From Synechococcus sp. PCC 7335 (GTDB taxonomy: Bacteria > Cyanobacteriota > Cyanobacteriia > Phormidesmidales > Phormidesmidaceae): a stretch of DNA of 64,000 nt. Positions 8,526 to 18,544 of the stretch are shown piece by piece. The stretch spans positions 3,461,720-3,525,719 of the forward strand of contig NZ_DS989904.1 of assembly GCF_000155595.1 (NCBI RefSeq), in the 5' to 3' direction. Below the pieces are notes generated by a model that saw only the letters and a list, made by a program, of their open reading frames with translations, was not told the origin of the DNA and did not search any database. Numbering within the stretch: position 1 is the stretch's first letter; each line of letters starts with the position of its first letter. The translations under genes and the position numbers were made by a program.

Positions 8526-10553
8526 ATGTTAAACAGTCAAAGCTTTGAAGAAGTCACCAAAATAGCCGGAGACTTCTCTAGGGGTAGAAGTTACGGCGCG
8601 GGTGCCTGGGGAGATATCAATAAAGACGGATATCCTGATCTTTGGGTTGGCGGTCATTTTGGGCCTGCTGAAAAAATATACAATCGCAATCTGTTTCTCA
8701 ATAAAAGAGACGGAACGTTTATAGATATCGTTGAAGATGTTTTTCTTGTTGAAGAACTGAAAGGCGACTTTCATGGATCAGCTTGGGCTGACTTTGACAA
8801 TGACGGCGATCAAGATCTCATTGTGCTATCTGGAGGAGAAAATGCTGGCACCAATCATCCACCCGACAGTTCTCCTAATCGACTTTTTGTCAACCATAAA
8901 GGAGTGCTTAGAGATCAAGCTAGCGAACTTGGCATCGCCTATGACAGCGCCAAGGCCCAGGTGCCGATTTGGCTAGATTTTAACAACGACGGCTGGCTCG
9001 ACCTTTTTCATGGCTCTACGCGACGGCCTGATGGGCTTAACCCTACTACTATCTTCCAGCAAACGCATAGCGGCTTTAACGATGTAGGAACTGATCTTCT
9101 TCCTGAACAAATTACTCAAGCAACCGTCAAGTTGGGTGCCCTAGCTACTCCATCGAAAAATAGTGGTCTAGATCTAATCCTTACAGGCGGTATCAAAACC
9201 ATACTCAATGCGAGCACTACAGCATCTTTTGCTAAGCGATCGCCCTCTCTACTTCGCGGTTCAACGGACGTAGCCATCGCCGACTTTAACGGCGATCTCC
9301 TGATGGATATCTATGTGAGTAGAGCCAAGGAAGACCGATTGTCTATCAATACAAAACAAGGCCTAGAAGATATCACTCTAGATTCTGGCATCAGCAGTGC
9401 GCTCAACACAGGCGCTGTCAGTGTTGTCTCAGGTGATTTTGACAACGATATGGACATAGATATCTACGTTGTCAGAGCTAGAGATAAGAAAAATGCACCC
9501 AATGTCCTCTACGACAATCAAGGGGATGGCACATTCATTCCGGTAGCGAATTCCGGAGGTGCGGCTGGCACAACATTTGGTGACGGTGATGCAGCAACTA
9601 CAGCTGATTACAATTTAGATGGGTTTATAGATCTGTTTGTAACCAACGGTGCGCGGGCCGGGTTTGGTCCTCAGCAGCTCTTTCGTAACCAGGGCAACAA
9701 AAACAATTGGCTGCAGATCGATCTTGAAGGCGTCATCTCCAGTAGAGACGGTATAGGCGCTCAGGTTTATGTAACAACAGGAGAGATTACTCAACGTCGA
9801 GATCAGATGGGCGGATTTCATAGGTGGTCACAAGACCATCAACGTCTTCACTTTGGTTTGGCCAAAAACAATCAAGTAGATCGAATAGAGATTCATTGGC
9901 CAAGTGGGACTATTCAGCAGCTAGATAACATCTCTGCAAACCAAATCCTTAAGGTTAGAGAAGAAGGAACTCCCGTTGAAGAGGCACTTCCAGGAACGCG
10001 CTATGGAACTGATTGGGACGATATGCTCATCGGTACTAGGCGCAAAAATATCTTCTTTGGCCAGGCTGGTAATGACTTCCTCGAAGGTGGTAACGGCAAA
10101 GACGTTCTCTTTGGTGGAGACGATAGGGACATCCTGATTGGCGGTAGGAGCAACGATACGCTTTTCGGTGAGCAAGGATTTGACACCCTAAGCGGTGGAA
10201 GTGGTAACGATTTGCTCAATGGAGGCAACGGTAAAGATATTCTCTCTGGCGGTGCTGACAACGATACGCTTATCGGTGAGGCTGGCAAAGATACGCTCAT
10301 CGGCGATAGGGGTAAAGATATGCTCACAGGCGGGGCTGGCGAAGATACATTTGTCTTAGCTTTAGGTGAGGGCACCGATACCATTACAGACTTTAGCAGT
10401 GAAGACCTGATTGGGTTAGCTAATGGGCTAGGCATTGGTGAACTTTCCTTTGTTGGCAATAACATCATCGTTACCGATACCAACAAAATCTTGGCCACTC
10501 TCATTGGTGTAGAGACTGCTAGCTTACAAACCAGACAGTTCGTGCTACTCTAG
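8526..10553 (+). CDS. FG-GAP/ASPIC-UnbV protein with C-terminal RTX repeats
   Basis: Probable extracellular calcium-binding protein. I choose the ATG at 8526; a TTG at 8493 would add 11 residues (numbering below uses the longer form, 686 residues). Six FG-GAP/VCBS-type calcium loops are visible: DINKDGYPDL (41), DFDNDGDQDL (100), DFNNDGWLDL (162), DFNGDLLMDI (264), DFDNDMDIDI (315) and DYNLDGFIDL (372), pointing to a beta-propeller. An ASPIC/UnbV domain follows at about 404-488. Residues about 505-620 are GGxGxDxLx haemolysin-type repeats, with a terminal domain to 686. No N-terminal signal peptide is seen, which fits type I (RTX) export; no dedicated type I transporter adjoins it. The role (adhesion, surface layer) is inferred. 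Confidence 0.88.
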   Translation: MLNSQSFEEVTKIAGDFSRGRSYGAGAWGDINKDGYPDLWVGGHFGPAEKIYNRNLFLNKRDGTFIDIVEDVFLVEELKGDFHGSAWADFDNDGDQDLIVLSGGENAGTNHPPDSSPNRLFVNHKGVLRDQASELGIAYDSAKAQVPIWLDFNNDGWLDLFHGSTRRPDGLNPTTIFQQTHSGFNDVGTDLLPEQITQATVKLGALATPSKNSGLDLILTGGIKTILNASTTASFAKRSPSLLRGSTDVAIADFNGDLLMDIYVSRAKEDRLSINTKQGLEDITLDSGISSALNTGAVSVVSGDFDNDMDIDIYVVRARDKKNAPNVLYDNQGDGTFIPVANSGGAAGTTFGDGDAATTADYNLDGFIDLFVTNGARAGFGPQQLFRNQGNKNNWLQIDLEGVISSRDGIGAQVYVTTGEITQRRDQMGGFHRWSQDHQRLHFGLAKNNQVDRIEIHWPSGTIQQLDNISANQILKVREEGTPVEEALPGTRYGTDWDDMLIGTRRKNIFFGQAGNDFLEGGNGKDVLFGGDDRDILIGGRSNDTLFGEQGFDTLSGGSGNDLLNGGNGKDILSGGADNDTLIGEAGKDTLIGDRGKDMLTGGAGEDTFVLALGEGTDTITDFSSEDLIGLANGLGIGELSFVGNNIIVTDTNKILATLIGVETASLQTRQFVLL

Positions 10554-10651
10554 AGCACGTTCGCGCCCTCTCGAACAAGAACAGCCCACCGCAATAGCTC
10601 GCCGTGGAATCAATCCGACAACAGAGCCGCAGTTAGGATGAGGGCATAGCC

Positions 10652-10713
10652 AAAGTAAGAAGCATTAAAGTAAGAAGCATTAAATAAAGTACAAAGCGTT
10701 AAAGTACGAAGCC
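10652..10713. repeat. 15-bp tandem repeats upstream of ggt
   Basis: Exact copies AAAGTAAGAAGCATT at 10652-10666 and 10667-10681, then after AAAT a diverged copy AAAGTACAAAGCGTT at 10686-10700 and a partial one AAAGTACGAAGCC at 10701-10713. The array ends 7 bp before the ggt start codon, so it occupies the 5' leader. Confidence 0.85.
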
Positions 10714-10720
10714 GACTAGA

Positions 10721-12505
10721 ATGTCAAAACGCTCAAAGCATTTGGCTCAAGTAACCTTTTTACTTGTTGGTCTTATAGCTTTCGACATGCTGATAGGGCG
10801 CAGTCTATATCATCCTCTCGTGCATTTCTACAGATTAGTTAGCTGGGGTGTTTGTCAGAGGGGGGTAGCAGCTTGTGACCATAAGCAAACTCCAAAAGCA
10901 GTAGGACAATCAGCAGTTGCGACCAGTCACTATGAAGCGACCCGTGTAGGAATAGAGGTTATCAAAGCAGGTGGAAACGCAGTCGATGCAGCGATCGCAG
11001 TTGGCTACGCGCTTGCGGTGGTTCATCCTTGCTGCGGGAATTTAGGAGGCGGTGGCTTCATGACACTACGCCTATCAGACGACACAAATCGGTTCATCAA
11101 CTTTCGAGAAACGGCCCCTCTAGCAGCGACACCAACGCTTTATCAAGATTCAGAAGGCGAGGTTATCAAAGGATTAAGTACAGATAGCTATTTGGCAGTC
11201 GCAGTTCCAGGGACAGTAGCAGGATTAGAATACGCTAGAAAAGCTTATGGCAGTGGCCAATTGACTAGGCAGCAGCTTATAGCGCCTGCACAAAAGCTAG
11301 CAAATGACGGCTTCGTTTTAACTGGCCCAGAACAAAAGCTCTTAACAAGAGAACTAAAGAACAATCAGAATTCTGAAGTAGTTGATATCTTCATCCAAGA
11401 AGGTAAGGCGATAGAAGTAGGCGATCGCCTTGTCCAACCGGAATTAGGTGAAACGCTCTCACTACTCGCCAAAAACGGTGCATCGACCTTTTACGAAGGA
11501 GAAATTGCTCAAAAGATTGTCGAAGCTAGCCAACAGCACAACGGCATTCTCACACTTGAAGACTTCAAAACCTATCAAGTTCAAGATATAGACCCGCTCA
11601 CCTGCAACTATCGGGGATTTACTATTCTGACTAGTCCTCCACCCGGCGGTGGGCCTGTTCTATGCCAAATGCTCAATATTGTAGAAGGGTTTCCGATTAG
11701 CCAGGTAGAGTATTACTCAGCGCAGCATTTACACCAGATGCTTTCAGCAATGCTGTTTGCCTATCGCGATCGCAATCTATACTTCGGCGATCCTACCTTT
11801 GTAGAAGTCCCAACAGCAAGAATATTATCCAAAGCGTATGCCAAAGAACTCAGATCCAAAATACCCAAAGATAGAGCCTTAGAGCTAGCAGAAGAACTGT
11901 CTCTAGAGCAAAAGGGAAAAAATACAACCCATTTCTCCGTGGTTGACAAAGAAGGGAACGCAGTCTCTGTTACATACACCATCAATACGCTATTTGGCGC
12001 GGGTGTGATTGCACCAGGTACAGGATTTTTTCTCAATAATGAAATGGATGACTTCACGGCCAAAGTCGGCACAGCTAATACCTACGGCTTAGTGCAGGGA
12101 AGTGTCAACAGCATTGAACCAGGCAAACAGCCGCTCAGCTCAATGGCGCCAACTATTGTCCTAGACGCTAGTAATGAAATCGCTTTGGTTACCGGTAGCC
12201 CAGGCGGATCGACAATTCCAACAACAATATTTCAGATCATCACAAACCTAGTTGACTTTAATCTATCCCCAGATCGCGCAGTCAACCAGCCCCGTATTCA
12301 CTATCAAGGGTCTCCAAACACTGTACTTACAGAACCTTTCGCACTGCCAGGTGATACTTTCGTTGATTTGTGGAACTATGGATATCGCGTTTCCCCATCT
12401 ATTCATTGGGGTGCTGCTATGTCAATTGCCAGAAAAGATAAGAAACTACAGGCAATCAAAGACTTTCGTAGGCAACAAGCAGAAGCTAGAGCAGTTGATG
12501 ACTAA
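10721..12505 (+). CDS. ggt: Gamma-glutamyltransferase (glutathione hydrolase)
   Basis: N-terminal nucleophile hydrolase that removes or transfers the gamma-glutamyl group of glutathione and related peptides, normally in the periplasm. 594 residues, matching the E. coli precursor. An uncleaved or signal-type helix spans about 9-26. The autoprocessing site and nucleophile is Thr402 in NTTHFSVVD (401-409), so the small subunit would be 402-594. Other conserved segments are GGNAVDAAIAVGYAL (84-98), GGGFMTLR, FFLNNEMDDF (436-445), PLSSMAPTIV and GSPGGSTIPTT (492-502). It is flanked by the RTX gene upstream (168 bp) and faces bicA convergently. A peculiar 15-bp repeat array fills its leader. Assignment is secure. 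Confidence 0.96.
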   Translation: MSKRSKHLAQVTFLLVGLIAFDMLIGRSLYHPLVHFYRLVSWGVCQRGVAACDHKQTPKAVGQSAVATSHYEATRVGIEVIKAGGNAVDAAIAVGYALAVVHPCCGNLGGGGFMTLRLSDDTNRFINFRETAPLAATPTLYQDSEGEVIKGLSTDSYLAVAVPGTVAGLEYARKAYGSGQLTRQQLIAPAQKLANDGFVLTGPEQKLLTRELKNNQNSEVVDIFIQEGKAIEVGDRLVQPELGETLSLLAKNGASTFYEGEIAQKIVEASQQHNGILTLEDFKTYQVQDIDPLTCNYRGFTILTSPPPGGGPVLCQMLNIVEGFPISQVEYYSAQHLHQMLSAMLFAYRDRNLYFGDPTFVEVPTARILSKAYAKELRSKIPKDRALELAEELSLEQKGKNTTHFSVVDKEGNAVSVTYTINTLFGAGVIAPGTGFFLNNEMDDFTAKVGTANTYGLVQGSVNSIEPGKQPLSSMAPTIVLDASNEIALVTGSPGGSTIPTTIFQIITNLVDFNLSPDRAVNQPRIHYQGSPNTVLTEPFALPGDTFVDLWNYGYRVSPSIHWGAAMSIARKDKKLQAIKDFRRQQAEARAVDD

Positions 12506-12684
12506 AGCTTGCGCGATCACAGAAGCGAAAATCTGCTCAGCCACATGGCTAAGCTAGGTACGATGGCAAGGTAATGACACTAGTTTGAGCGATTTCTTCA
12601 AGCTCGCGCAGAGCAGCTTATCTAGCTGGCGAAGCATTAGTAAAGTAGCAAGGCGCACTTCCTTTACGTTCATCAACCATTCGT

Positions 12685-14397
12685 CTAACCACTCGTCTGT
12701 GGGCTAAGAAGGTCATTGCCTTGATGTGGGCTTCGCTGGCTAATGGCCTTCAGCGCTTGTTTTAGCGCTTCTGTTCGATTAGGCAGAAATCGATCTGCTG
12801 GCACAATGTTTAGCAGACCCAGCCGAGTCAAACGCTTGTAGGTCTGTCCTGAAGCACCAACAATATACACAACGCGATCGCCCTCTACCGCTTCTTGGAT
12901 CGAATTTTCTAGCGCGAGCGATGTGGTTACCCCTAGATGTGGTACCTCGCTAATATCTAGCACTAGCGCCTGACAGTTTTGGACCGCCTCTCGCTCTCTA
13001 GAGATCGCCTTAGCCACTCCAAAGATCATGGGTCCGCTAAGGCTAAATAGCAAGATTCGACCCTGCCCCTTATCTAGTAATGCCTTTTCTTCAGCACTTA
13101 GCGCAATCGTATCATCATCGTCGGTTACCGTAGTCACTCCTTTGTCCGAGCGCAGCATGCTCAAGTTCTCGATCGTCAGCATGTTTGCGACAAACACACC
13201 CACCCCGACGGCGACCACCAAATCTACAAACACCGTCAGAATAATCACCCCATACATAATCGCTGCTGACTTGCGCGAAATGTAATGAGCCCGCTTCAGA
13301 AAACCCCAGTCAATAATGTCGATACCGACTTTGATAATGATGCCTGCTAGCACAGACAGCGGAATATTCTCTGTCAAGCTGCTAGCCCCTAATACCACAA
13401 CCAGCAAAATAACCGCCCTGGCAAGACCAGAAAGCGCCGAACGCCCTCCCGCTTTAATATTCACGACCGTGCCCATGGTTGCGCCCGCTCCAGGCAATCC
13501 ACCGAGCAGACCTGACATGATATTCCCAATGCCTTGCCCTACTAGCTCTCTATTAGAATCGTGCTCAGTTCGAGTAAGACTATCCGCAACCACTGATGTA
13601 AGCAGAGCATCGATACAGCCCAAAGTGCCTAGCACGCCCGCATCTACTAGCATCTCGCGCAACTGAGGACCACTAAATGTCGGCACCGTCAAAGAAGGTA
13701 GCGCCAAAGGTATCTCTCCGATGCGAGCTATCCCCTCGACTCCGGCAAATACCGTCAGTGATAGGACTGTGCCAACCACCATAGCCACTAGCTGAGGCGG
13801 GGCAAACTTTCGTAGGCTCTTGGGAAAATAGACAATAATTAAAACGGTGAGCAGCGTCAAGATGGCATCGCTAGGCTGAATGCCCTCAATTAGTCCTGGT
13901 AGGTTTCCAAGCGTTCCGAGCACGCCTCCTCCTGGAGGCGATTGCCCTAGGGCGGGGCCAATTTGTAACACGATTAAGATCAAGCCGATGCCTGACATGA
14001 AGCCTGACACTACGTTGTAGGGCATCAGCGTGACGTATTTACCTAGTTTCAATACGCCAAGCAGTATCTGGAAAATTCCAGCCATAATCACGACCGTAAA
14101 GGCCATGGCCATACCATTTTCCGGATTGGCCGCCACCAACGAGGCAATTACACCAGTAATGACCACCGTCATCGGACCAGTCGGCTCAGAGATTAAGGTC
14201 GGTGTACCGCCGAATAACGCCGCAAAAAAACCGACTATAATCGCGCCATATAGCCCAGCCGTAGGCCCAGCTCCTGAGGCTACACCAAAAGCTAACGCCA
14301 TTGGTAGGGCAATAACTGCGGCCGTTAGTCCGCCAAAAAGGTCGCCACGAATATTCTTAAAATTAATTTGATTGGTAAACTTGTAAGCTCTTTGCAT
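12685..14397 (-). CDS. bicA: BicA-type SulP bicarbonate transporter
   Basis: Inner-membrane SLC26/SulP transporter, 570 residues, closely resembling the sodium-dependent bicarbonate transporter BicA of Synechococcus PCC 7002 throughout (NIRGDLFGGLTAAVIALPMA, GGTPTLISEPTGPMTVV, GCIDALLTSVVADSLTRTEH). Some 12-14 membrane segments occupy residues 20-410; a STAS domain follows at about 440-555 (GRILLFSLSGPMIFGVAKAI). The site region reads GAGATMGTVVN, with Gly309, as in BicA, and D263 in the facing helix. It supplies inorganic carbon to the CO2-concentrating mechanism. It lies 234 bp downstream of the pirin gene on the same strand and probably has its own promoter in that gap. A second, divergent SulP gene is at 52059-53771. 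Confidence 0.92.
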   Translation of the reverse strand: MQRAYKFTNQINFKNIRGDLFGGLTAAVIALPMALAFGVASGAGPTAGLYGAIIVGFFAALFGGTPTLISEPTGPMTVVITGVIASLVAANPENGMAMAFTVVIMAGIFQILLGVLKLGKYVTLMPYNVVSGFMSGIGLILIVLQIGPALGQSPPGGGVLGTLGNLPGLIEGIQPSDAILTLLTVLIIVYFPKSLRKFAPPQLVAMVVGTVLSLTVFAGVEGIARIGEIPLALPSLTVPTFSGPQLREMLVDAGVLGTLGCIDALLTSVVADSLTRTEHDSNRELVGQGIGNIMSGLLGGLPGAGATMGTVVNIKAGGRSALSGLARAVILLVVVLGASSLTENIPLSVLAGIIIKVGIDIIDWGFLKRAHYISRKSAAIMYGVIILTVFVDLVVAVGVGVFVANMLTIENLSMLRSDKGVTTVTDDDDTIALSAEEKALLDKGQGRILLFSLSGPMIFGVAKAISREREAVQNCQALVLDISEVPHLGVTTSLALENSIQEAVEGDRVVYIVGASGQTYKRLTRLGLLNIVPADRFLPNRTEALKQALKAISQRSPHQGNDLLSPQTSG

Positions 14398-14631
14398 AGG
14401 TAGGGTATGCCCTTCGTCGCGATCTCTATCTCTAGTCTCTCATGCTGAGTAAAAACTTTGGTTTTACCTTCTAGAAAGACTATTTCAGTAGACTACCTAC
14501 TACACTAAGGACGTGTCATCAGCCAGACAATGCATCGTATACCCGATTACGAGCAAGTCTTGGAGAAAATGCCTAAGTTAATTTGAACATAGGAAAGGAA
14601 CGACTTTGTTAATTTGCAACACAGGTCACTC

Positions 14632-15573
14632 TTATGAAAGGGGAGGAGCAGAAGTCGAAGCAGAACTGTCTTGATCAGAGCTGTTGCTTTTGAAGGTTTT
14701 CTCCGTTGATTGGGGTTCTGGTAAAGGAATAAATTCGTTCTCTTGAGGCACTGCTGGAAACCGCTTCTCTCGCCAATCTTTCTTTGCTTGTTCGATTCTT
14801 TCTGGGCGGCTAGAAATAAAGTTCCAATACTTTTGACGAAAGCCCAAGGGCTCGCCACCAACAACCATCGTCTGGGCGATCGCGTCCGCGCTAATCGTGA
14901 TAGATGTACCTGTTTTTACGATAGCCAGACGATTTGGTTCCAAGGGTTGGCCGTCAATTGATAGCCCAGAAGTAACGCTATAGATCGCTTTTTGCTGATC
15001 GTCTGCGGGTAGCTGAAATTGGCTACCTGGTGAAAGGCTTAGCGAAAGATAGAGTGTCGGTGAGAAGGTTTGAACAGGCGATGAAAATGACTTAAATTTC
15101 CCAGCAATTAGCGTAGCGGTGGTGCCATCCTCTTGCCACTTGGGTAGATCACCAGCGGCATGATGGGAAAAACTTGGGTCGACTTCTTCATAGTCTTCGG
15201 GAAGCGCAACCCAAGTCTGAATAGCATGAAGGGTAGATTCGGTATCTCTGAAGCTATCGGGCGATCGCTCTGAGTGAACAACACCTTTACCCGCTGTCAT
15301 CCAGTTGACTTCACCAGGAACAATTTCTTGAACCACACCCAAGCTGTCGCGATGTAGCAAGCTACCTTCAAATAGATAGGTAACGGTCGCTAGGTTGATA
15401 TGGGGGTGCGGTCTAACATCGACACCTTTGCCAGGGGGAAAGACGGCAGGGCCAAGGTGATCAAAAAAGATGAAGGGGCCAACCATCTGGCGATCGCGAT
15501 GAGGCAAGCTACGCTGTACACTAAATCCGCCTAGATCATGCTTTTCAGGAATGAGTATTTGCTCAAGCGCCAT
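14632..15573 (-). CDS. Pirin family protein
   Basis: Bicupin iron-binding protein, 313 residues. The N-terminal cupin has the pirin signature: FFDHLGP (36-42), HPHIN (56-60) and GKGVVHSE (95-102), giving the metal ligands H56, H58, H100 and E102. The C-terminal cupin covers about 165-285 and has degenerate metal ligands, as usual. The last 30 residues are a low-complexity Ser-rich tail. Bacterial pirins have quercetinase or regulatory roles; which applies cannot be read here. The gene ends 234 bp before bicA on the same strand and is divergent from the esterase gene at 15667 (93 bp gap). Confidence 0.92.
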   Translation of the reverse strand: MALEQILIPEKHDLGGFSVQRSLPHRDRQMVGPFIFFDHLGPAVFPPGKGVDVRPHPHINLATVTYLFEGSLLHRDSLGVVQEIVPGEVNWMTAGKGVVHSERSPDSFRDTESTLHAIQTWVALPEDYEEVDPSFSHHAAGDLPKWQEDGTTATLIAGKFKSFSSPVQTFSPTLYLSLSLSPGSQFQLPADDQQKAIYSVTSGLSIDGQPLEPNRLAIVKTGTSITISADAIAQTMVVGGEPLGFRQKYWNFISSRPERIEQAKKDWREKRFPAVPQENEFIPLPEPQSTEKTFKSNSSDQDSSASTSAPPLS

Positions 15574-15666
15574 ATCAGGTGTCCTGTCAACTTCGATATA
15601 GCAAAACTATAGCTTGGCGCACATAGTTCAGACGAATAATCATCACTAAAACAAAGTAACAACAAT

Positions 15667-16950
15667 ATGCCTATGGGAAATAGCTACATGCAAATGCTCC
15701 TTAAAGCTGTTGGATTTATGGCTAGTGGATTAAGCTGGCTGGCCATTGGCAGTCTACTATTCTTGAGTCTGTGGATTGTTCTGCCAGCACCTAATTTTTT
15801 CTTGTTGCCGCTAGCGGTAGGCGCACCCGCAGTGAGTCCGTTGCTAGGTGGACTAGGAGTGATCGCACTGCTTCTAACGCTGTGGCTGATAGAATCCCCA
15901 CCGCACACTGTGGTTGCGATTCTCCTAATAATAGTTGCGCTTAATAGTCTGCCGCTTTTGCAGCAGCCTCAAGCAGTAGCCGCTGCGGAACGCTCGATGG
16001 TGCAGGCATTTCCTGATTCGCACAAAGACAATCTATCCAAAATCAAGTTGTTCGAGAGTCAATCTACGCCAATCCCAGCGTTCAGTATCTTCAACTTCTT
16101 TAGGGGAATTCCTCAATCGGAAGTCCGACACCAGGCAAAAATTCCATTCGCCAGTCCTGCGGGTGAAACTTTATTTTTGGATGTGTATCAGCCGCAATTG
16201 CCAGGGCGCTATCCAGCAGTAATGATGGTATATGGCGGTGGGTGGCGAACAGGTAACTCTAGTGAAAATGAGGCACTAGGTCGGTTTTTGGCGGGGCGAG
16301 GCTACGTGGTGATCGCGGCTGACTATCGACATACACCGCAGCATAAGTTTCCAGACCAGCTAGAGGATGTCGCAGCAGCGCTGGCTTTTGTGCGCGACCA
16401 CACTGACAAATATGAAATCATTCCCGATCGGATTGCTTTGTTAGGCTGGTCAGCAGGCGCACAACTAGCGATGCTGACTGGATGTCAAGCCCCTGCGACA
16501 CTATTGCCCAAGACTTTATCAGAGTCGACAGCAGAACTAGTATCTGTTCAGGCCATTGTCTCGTATTATGGCCCGGTCGATCTAGCCAATGGCTATCGCA
16601 ATCCACCTCGGCCCGATCCCTTAAATGTTCGACAAGTTCTAGCGGCCTATTTAGGCGGATCGCCAGATGAACAGCCCACTACATATGCTGAAGCATCACC
16701 AATTACCTACGTCAAATCCGCCGCGCCAAGCACTCTACCACCTATCCTACTCATTCATGGTGGGCGCGATCATATTGTGGAGGTCAAGTATGGTAACTAC
16801 TTGTACAACCAAATATTGCGATCGCGCAATACAGCTGTTTGGGTCAAAATTCCTTGGGCCGAACACGCCTTCGATAAAGTTTTCAACGGCGTAGGCAATC
16901 AGATGGCACTCCATTTTCTAGAACGCTTTTTAGCACAGACACTCCTGTAA
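15667..16950 (+). CDS. Membrane-anchored alpha/beta hydrolase (BD-FAE/carboxylesterase type)
   Basis: 427 residues. Three hydrophobic helices lie at about 22-40, 44-74 and 80-98, followed by an alpha/beta hydrolase domain from about 155. The oxyanion region is VYGGGWRTGN (188-197); the nucleophile is Ser262 in LLGWSAGAQ; Asp368 (HGGRDHIVE) and His400 (WAEHAFD) complete the triad. The domain resembles acetyl-esterase/feruloyl-esterase-like proteins common in cyanobacteria. The substrate is unknown. It is transcribed divergently from pirin and shows no operon partner; the next gene starts 290 bp later. Confidence 0.87.
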   Translation: MPMGNSYMQMLLKAVGFMASGLSWLAIGSLLFLSLWIVLPAPNFFLLPLAVGAPAVSPLLGGLGVIALLLTLWLIESPPHTVVAILLIIVALNSLPLLQQPQAVAAAERSMVQAFPDSHKDNLSKIKLFESQSTPIPAFSIFNFFRGIPQSEVRHQAKIPFASPAGETLFLDVYQPQLPGRYPAVMMVYGGGWRTGNSSENEALGRFLAGRGYVVIAADYRHTPQHKFPDQLEDVAAALAFVRDHTDKYEIIPDRIALLGWSAGAQLAMLTGCQAPATLLPKTLSESTAELVSVQAIVSYYGPVDLANGYRNPPRPDPLNVRQVLAAYLGGSPDEQPTTYAEASPITYVKSAAPSTLPPILLIHGGRDHIVEVKYGNYLYNQILRSRNTAVWVKIPWAEHAFDKVFNGVGNQMALHFLERFLAQTLL

Positions 16951-17239
16951 GAGCATCGTTATACAAAGACCGTTTACTCGACTAGTATTTCCAGCATCGT
17001 CTTCGCCAAAGAAATCTTGGCTGCAGCAGTTTTTCCTATACACGATCTAACAAATACCTTTAAGGCTACCTTTGAGGCATTACATGGTTCTAACAACAAT
17101 GAGTCTCAGCCGTACCATAATGAACCATACCTTTCTAAGGGTTGGTGCAAAACCCCTAATATCTCCGAGAAACGTCTATCCAACAAACGTCCATATGATA
17201 ACTTAGGAAAAATTTCGAGGGGGTGTATCAGAAAGCGAT

Positions 17240-18544
17240 ATGTTTTCGAATTCAGTGCATGAATATCGGCTGAAGTCTTGTGGTCGCCGGTTGCTAATAG
17301 CCACCGCACTTCTCGGTTTAGGAAGTTTTTACTCAGAAGGAGCCATCGCCCTAGAACCTGCTCCTCAAGACTTATCTACGTCTTCAAACACTCACCCTAC
17401 GACCACTTATCCAGAAGCCTCCAGCACTTCTGATACTGAACGGGCAGAATTTATACCCTTCTTTGAAGTTAAACCTGCGCTTACCGCTGTCAAACCCTCA
17501 AAAGTGGTCAAGGTCTTAGAGCGTGATCGCCTATCAGCCCTGCAAACGCTGCGCATCCCAAGCTATGCGTCGACCACTACCACCACGAACCTCACTAACC
17601 AGCCTCCCCAACCCACTGCCCTTGGTTCGCCCTGGAGCACAGGCGAAGATTTGACGGCTGCTCAGACCGCCGAGAGGCTCACCGATGCAGCCGCAATCAC
17701 TATGGCTGATGCTTCCTCCATCAGTCCAACGCCTAGCGCTATGCCCAGTGAGTTGAGCCAAGCTGAGACTACCGAGGAAGTTCCCTGGCGCTTCGTGCTA
17801 GAGCCCTATATTTACTTGCCTCTAGAAACGAATGGGGACGTCACTATTCGAAACACGGAAGTGCCTTTTGATTTTAGCCTTGGCGATATTCTAGAGTCGC
17901 TGACCTTTGCCTTTTACGGACGCTTTGAAGCATGGAAAGGGCCGTGGGCTGTCGTTTTAGACGGTTACTACTTCGATACGGTGGAGTCTGAAAGCCGCAA
18001 TATTCCAGCAGCGGCACTGCCGCCCGGCCTGCTACCACCTCAAATCACTCAGGTCCCTATCGATGCCACTGCCGAAACCGCTTTTTTGAAGCTTGATTTG
18101 GCCGGAGCCTATCGCTTTGGTGATGCCAATCTACCAGACGCCCTCTCTACTGCTAAAACGGATTTTGACTTAGGGCCATTCGTCTTCGATGCGATCGCAG
18201 GATTACGCCTCTACTCCTTCAGCAATAATATCGAACTTAGCACTCCCTTTGGCTTCGAACGCGACTTCGGCCGTTCAGTCACCTTTGTAGAACCAATGAT
18301 TGGGGGCCGTGCCCGCTGGAACTTTGCCGATGATCTAGCGGCGATCGCTGCGGCCAACCTTTCCGGCTTTGGCATCGGTACTGATATCTCTGTCGAGAGC
18401 TACGCTGGAATAGACTGGCTCTTTTCTGGCAATACTTCGCTAACAGCTAACTACCGCCTCACTTACATCGACTACACAGAAGGCGATTCTGGCCTCAACT
18501 TCCTTCAGCATGGACCCGCCTTTGGGGTGAAATTTCGGTTTTAG
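17240..18544 (+). CDS. Outer-membrane beta-barrel protein
   Basis: 434 residues of unknown function. A signal peptide covers about 1-38 (LLIATALLGLGSFYSEGAIA). Residues 39-170 are a Ser/Thr/Pro/Ala-rich linker without obvious fold. From about 178 to the end there are alternating amphipathic strands (FVLEPYIYLPLETNGDVTIR, FAFYGRFEAWKGPWAVVLDG) and the chain ends in FGVKFRF; a terminal phenylalanine is the usual signal of an outer-membrane barrel. A GAGGGG-type ribosome site is weak; the ATG at 17240 is used because it gives a good signal peptide. Similar barrels are common in cyanobacteria with no known role. Confidence 0.8.
   Translation: MFSNSVHEYRLKSCGRRLLIATALLGLGSFYSEGAIALEPAPQDLSTSSNTHPTTTYPEASSTSDTERAEFIPFFEVKPALTAVKPSKVVKVLERDRLSALQTLRIPSYASTTTTTNLTNQPPQPTALGSPWSTGEDLTAAQTAERLTDAAAITMADASSISPTPSAMPSELSQAETTEEVPWRFVLEPYIYLPLETNGDVTIRNTEVPFDFSLGDILESLTFAFYGRFEAWKGPWAVVLDGYYFDTVESESRNIPAAALPPGLLPPQITQVPIDATAETAFLKLDLAGAYRFGDANLPDALSTAKTDFDLGPFVFDAIAGLRLYSFSNNIELSTPFGFERDFGRSVTFVEPMIGGRARWNFADDLAAIAAANLSGFGIGTDISVESYAGIDWLFSGNTSLTANYRLTYIDYTEGDSGLNFLQHGPAFGVKFRF

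Noticed and set aside
10001-10504. 167-codon minus-strand frame opposite the RTX repeats
   Set aside because: Its Ser/Pro/Leu repeats are the mirror of the Gly-Asp RTX codons on the plus strand. It is an artefact of codon pattern.
14547-14864. 105-codon minus-strand frame overlapping the 3' end of pirin
   Set aside because: It overlaps the pirin gene in another frame and has no protein-like features.
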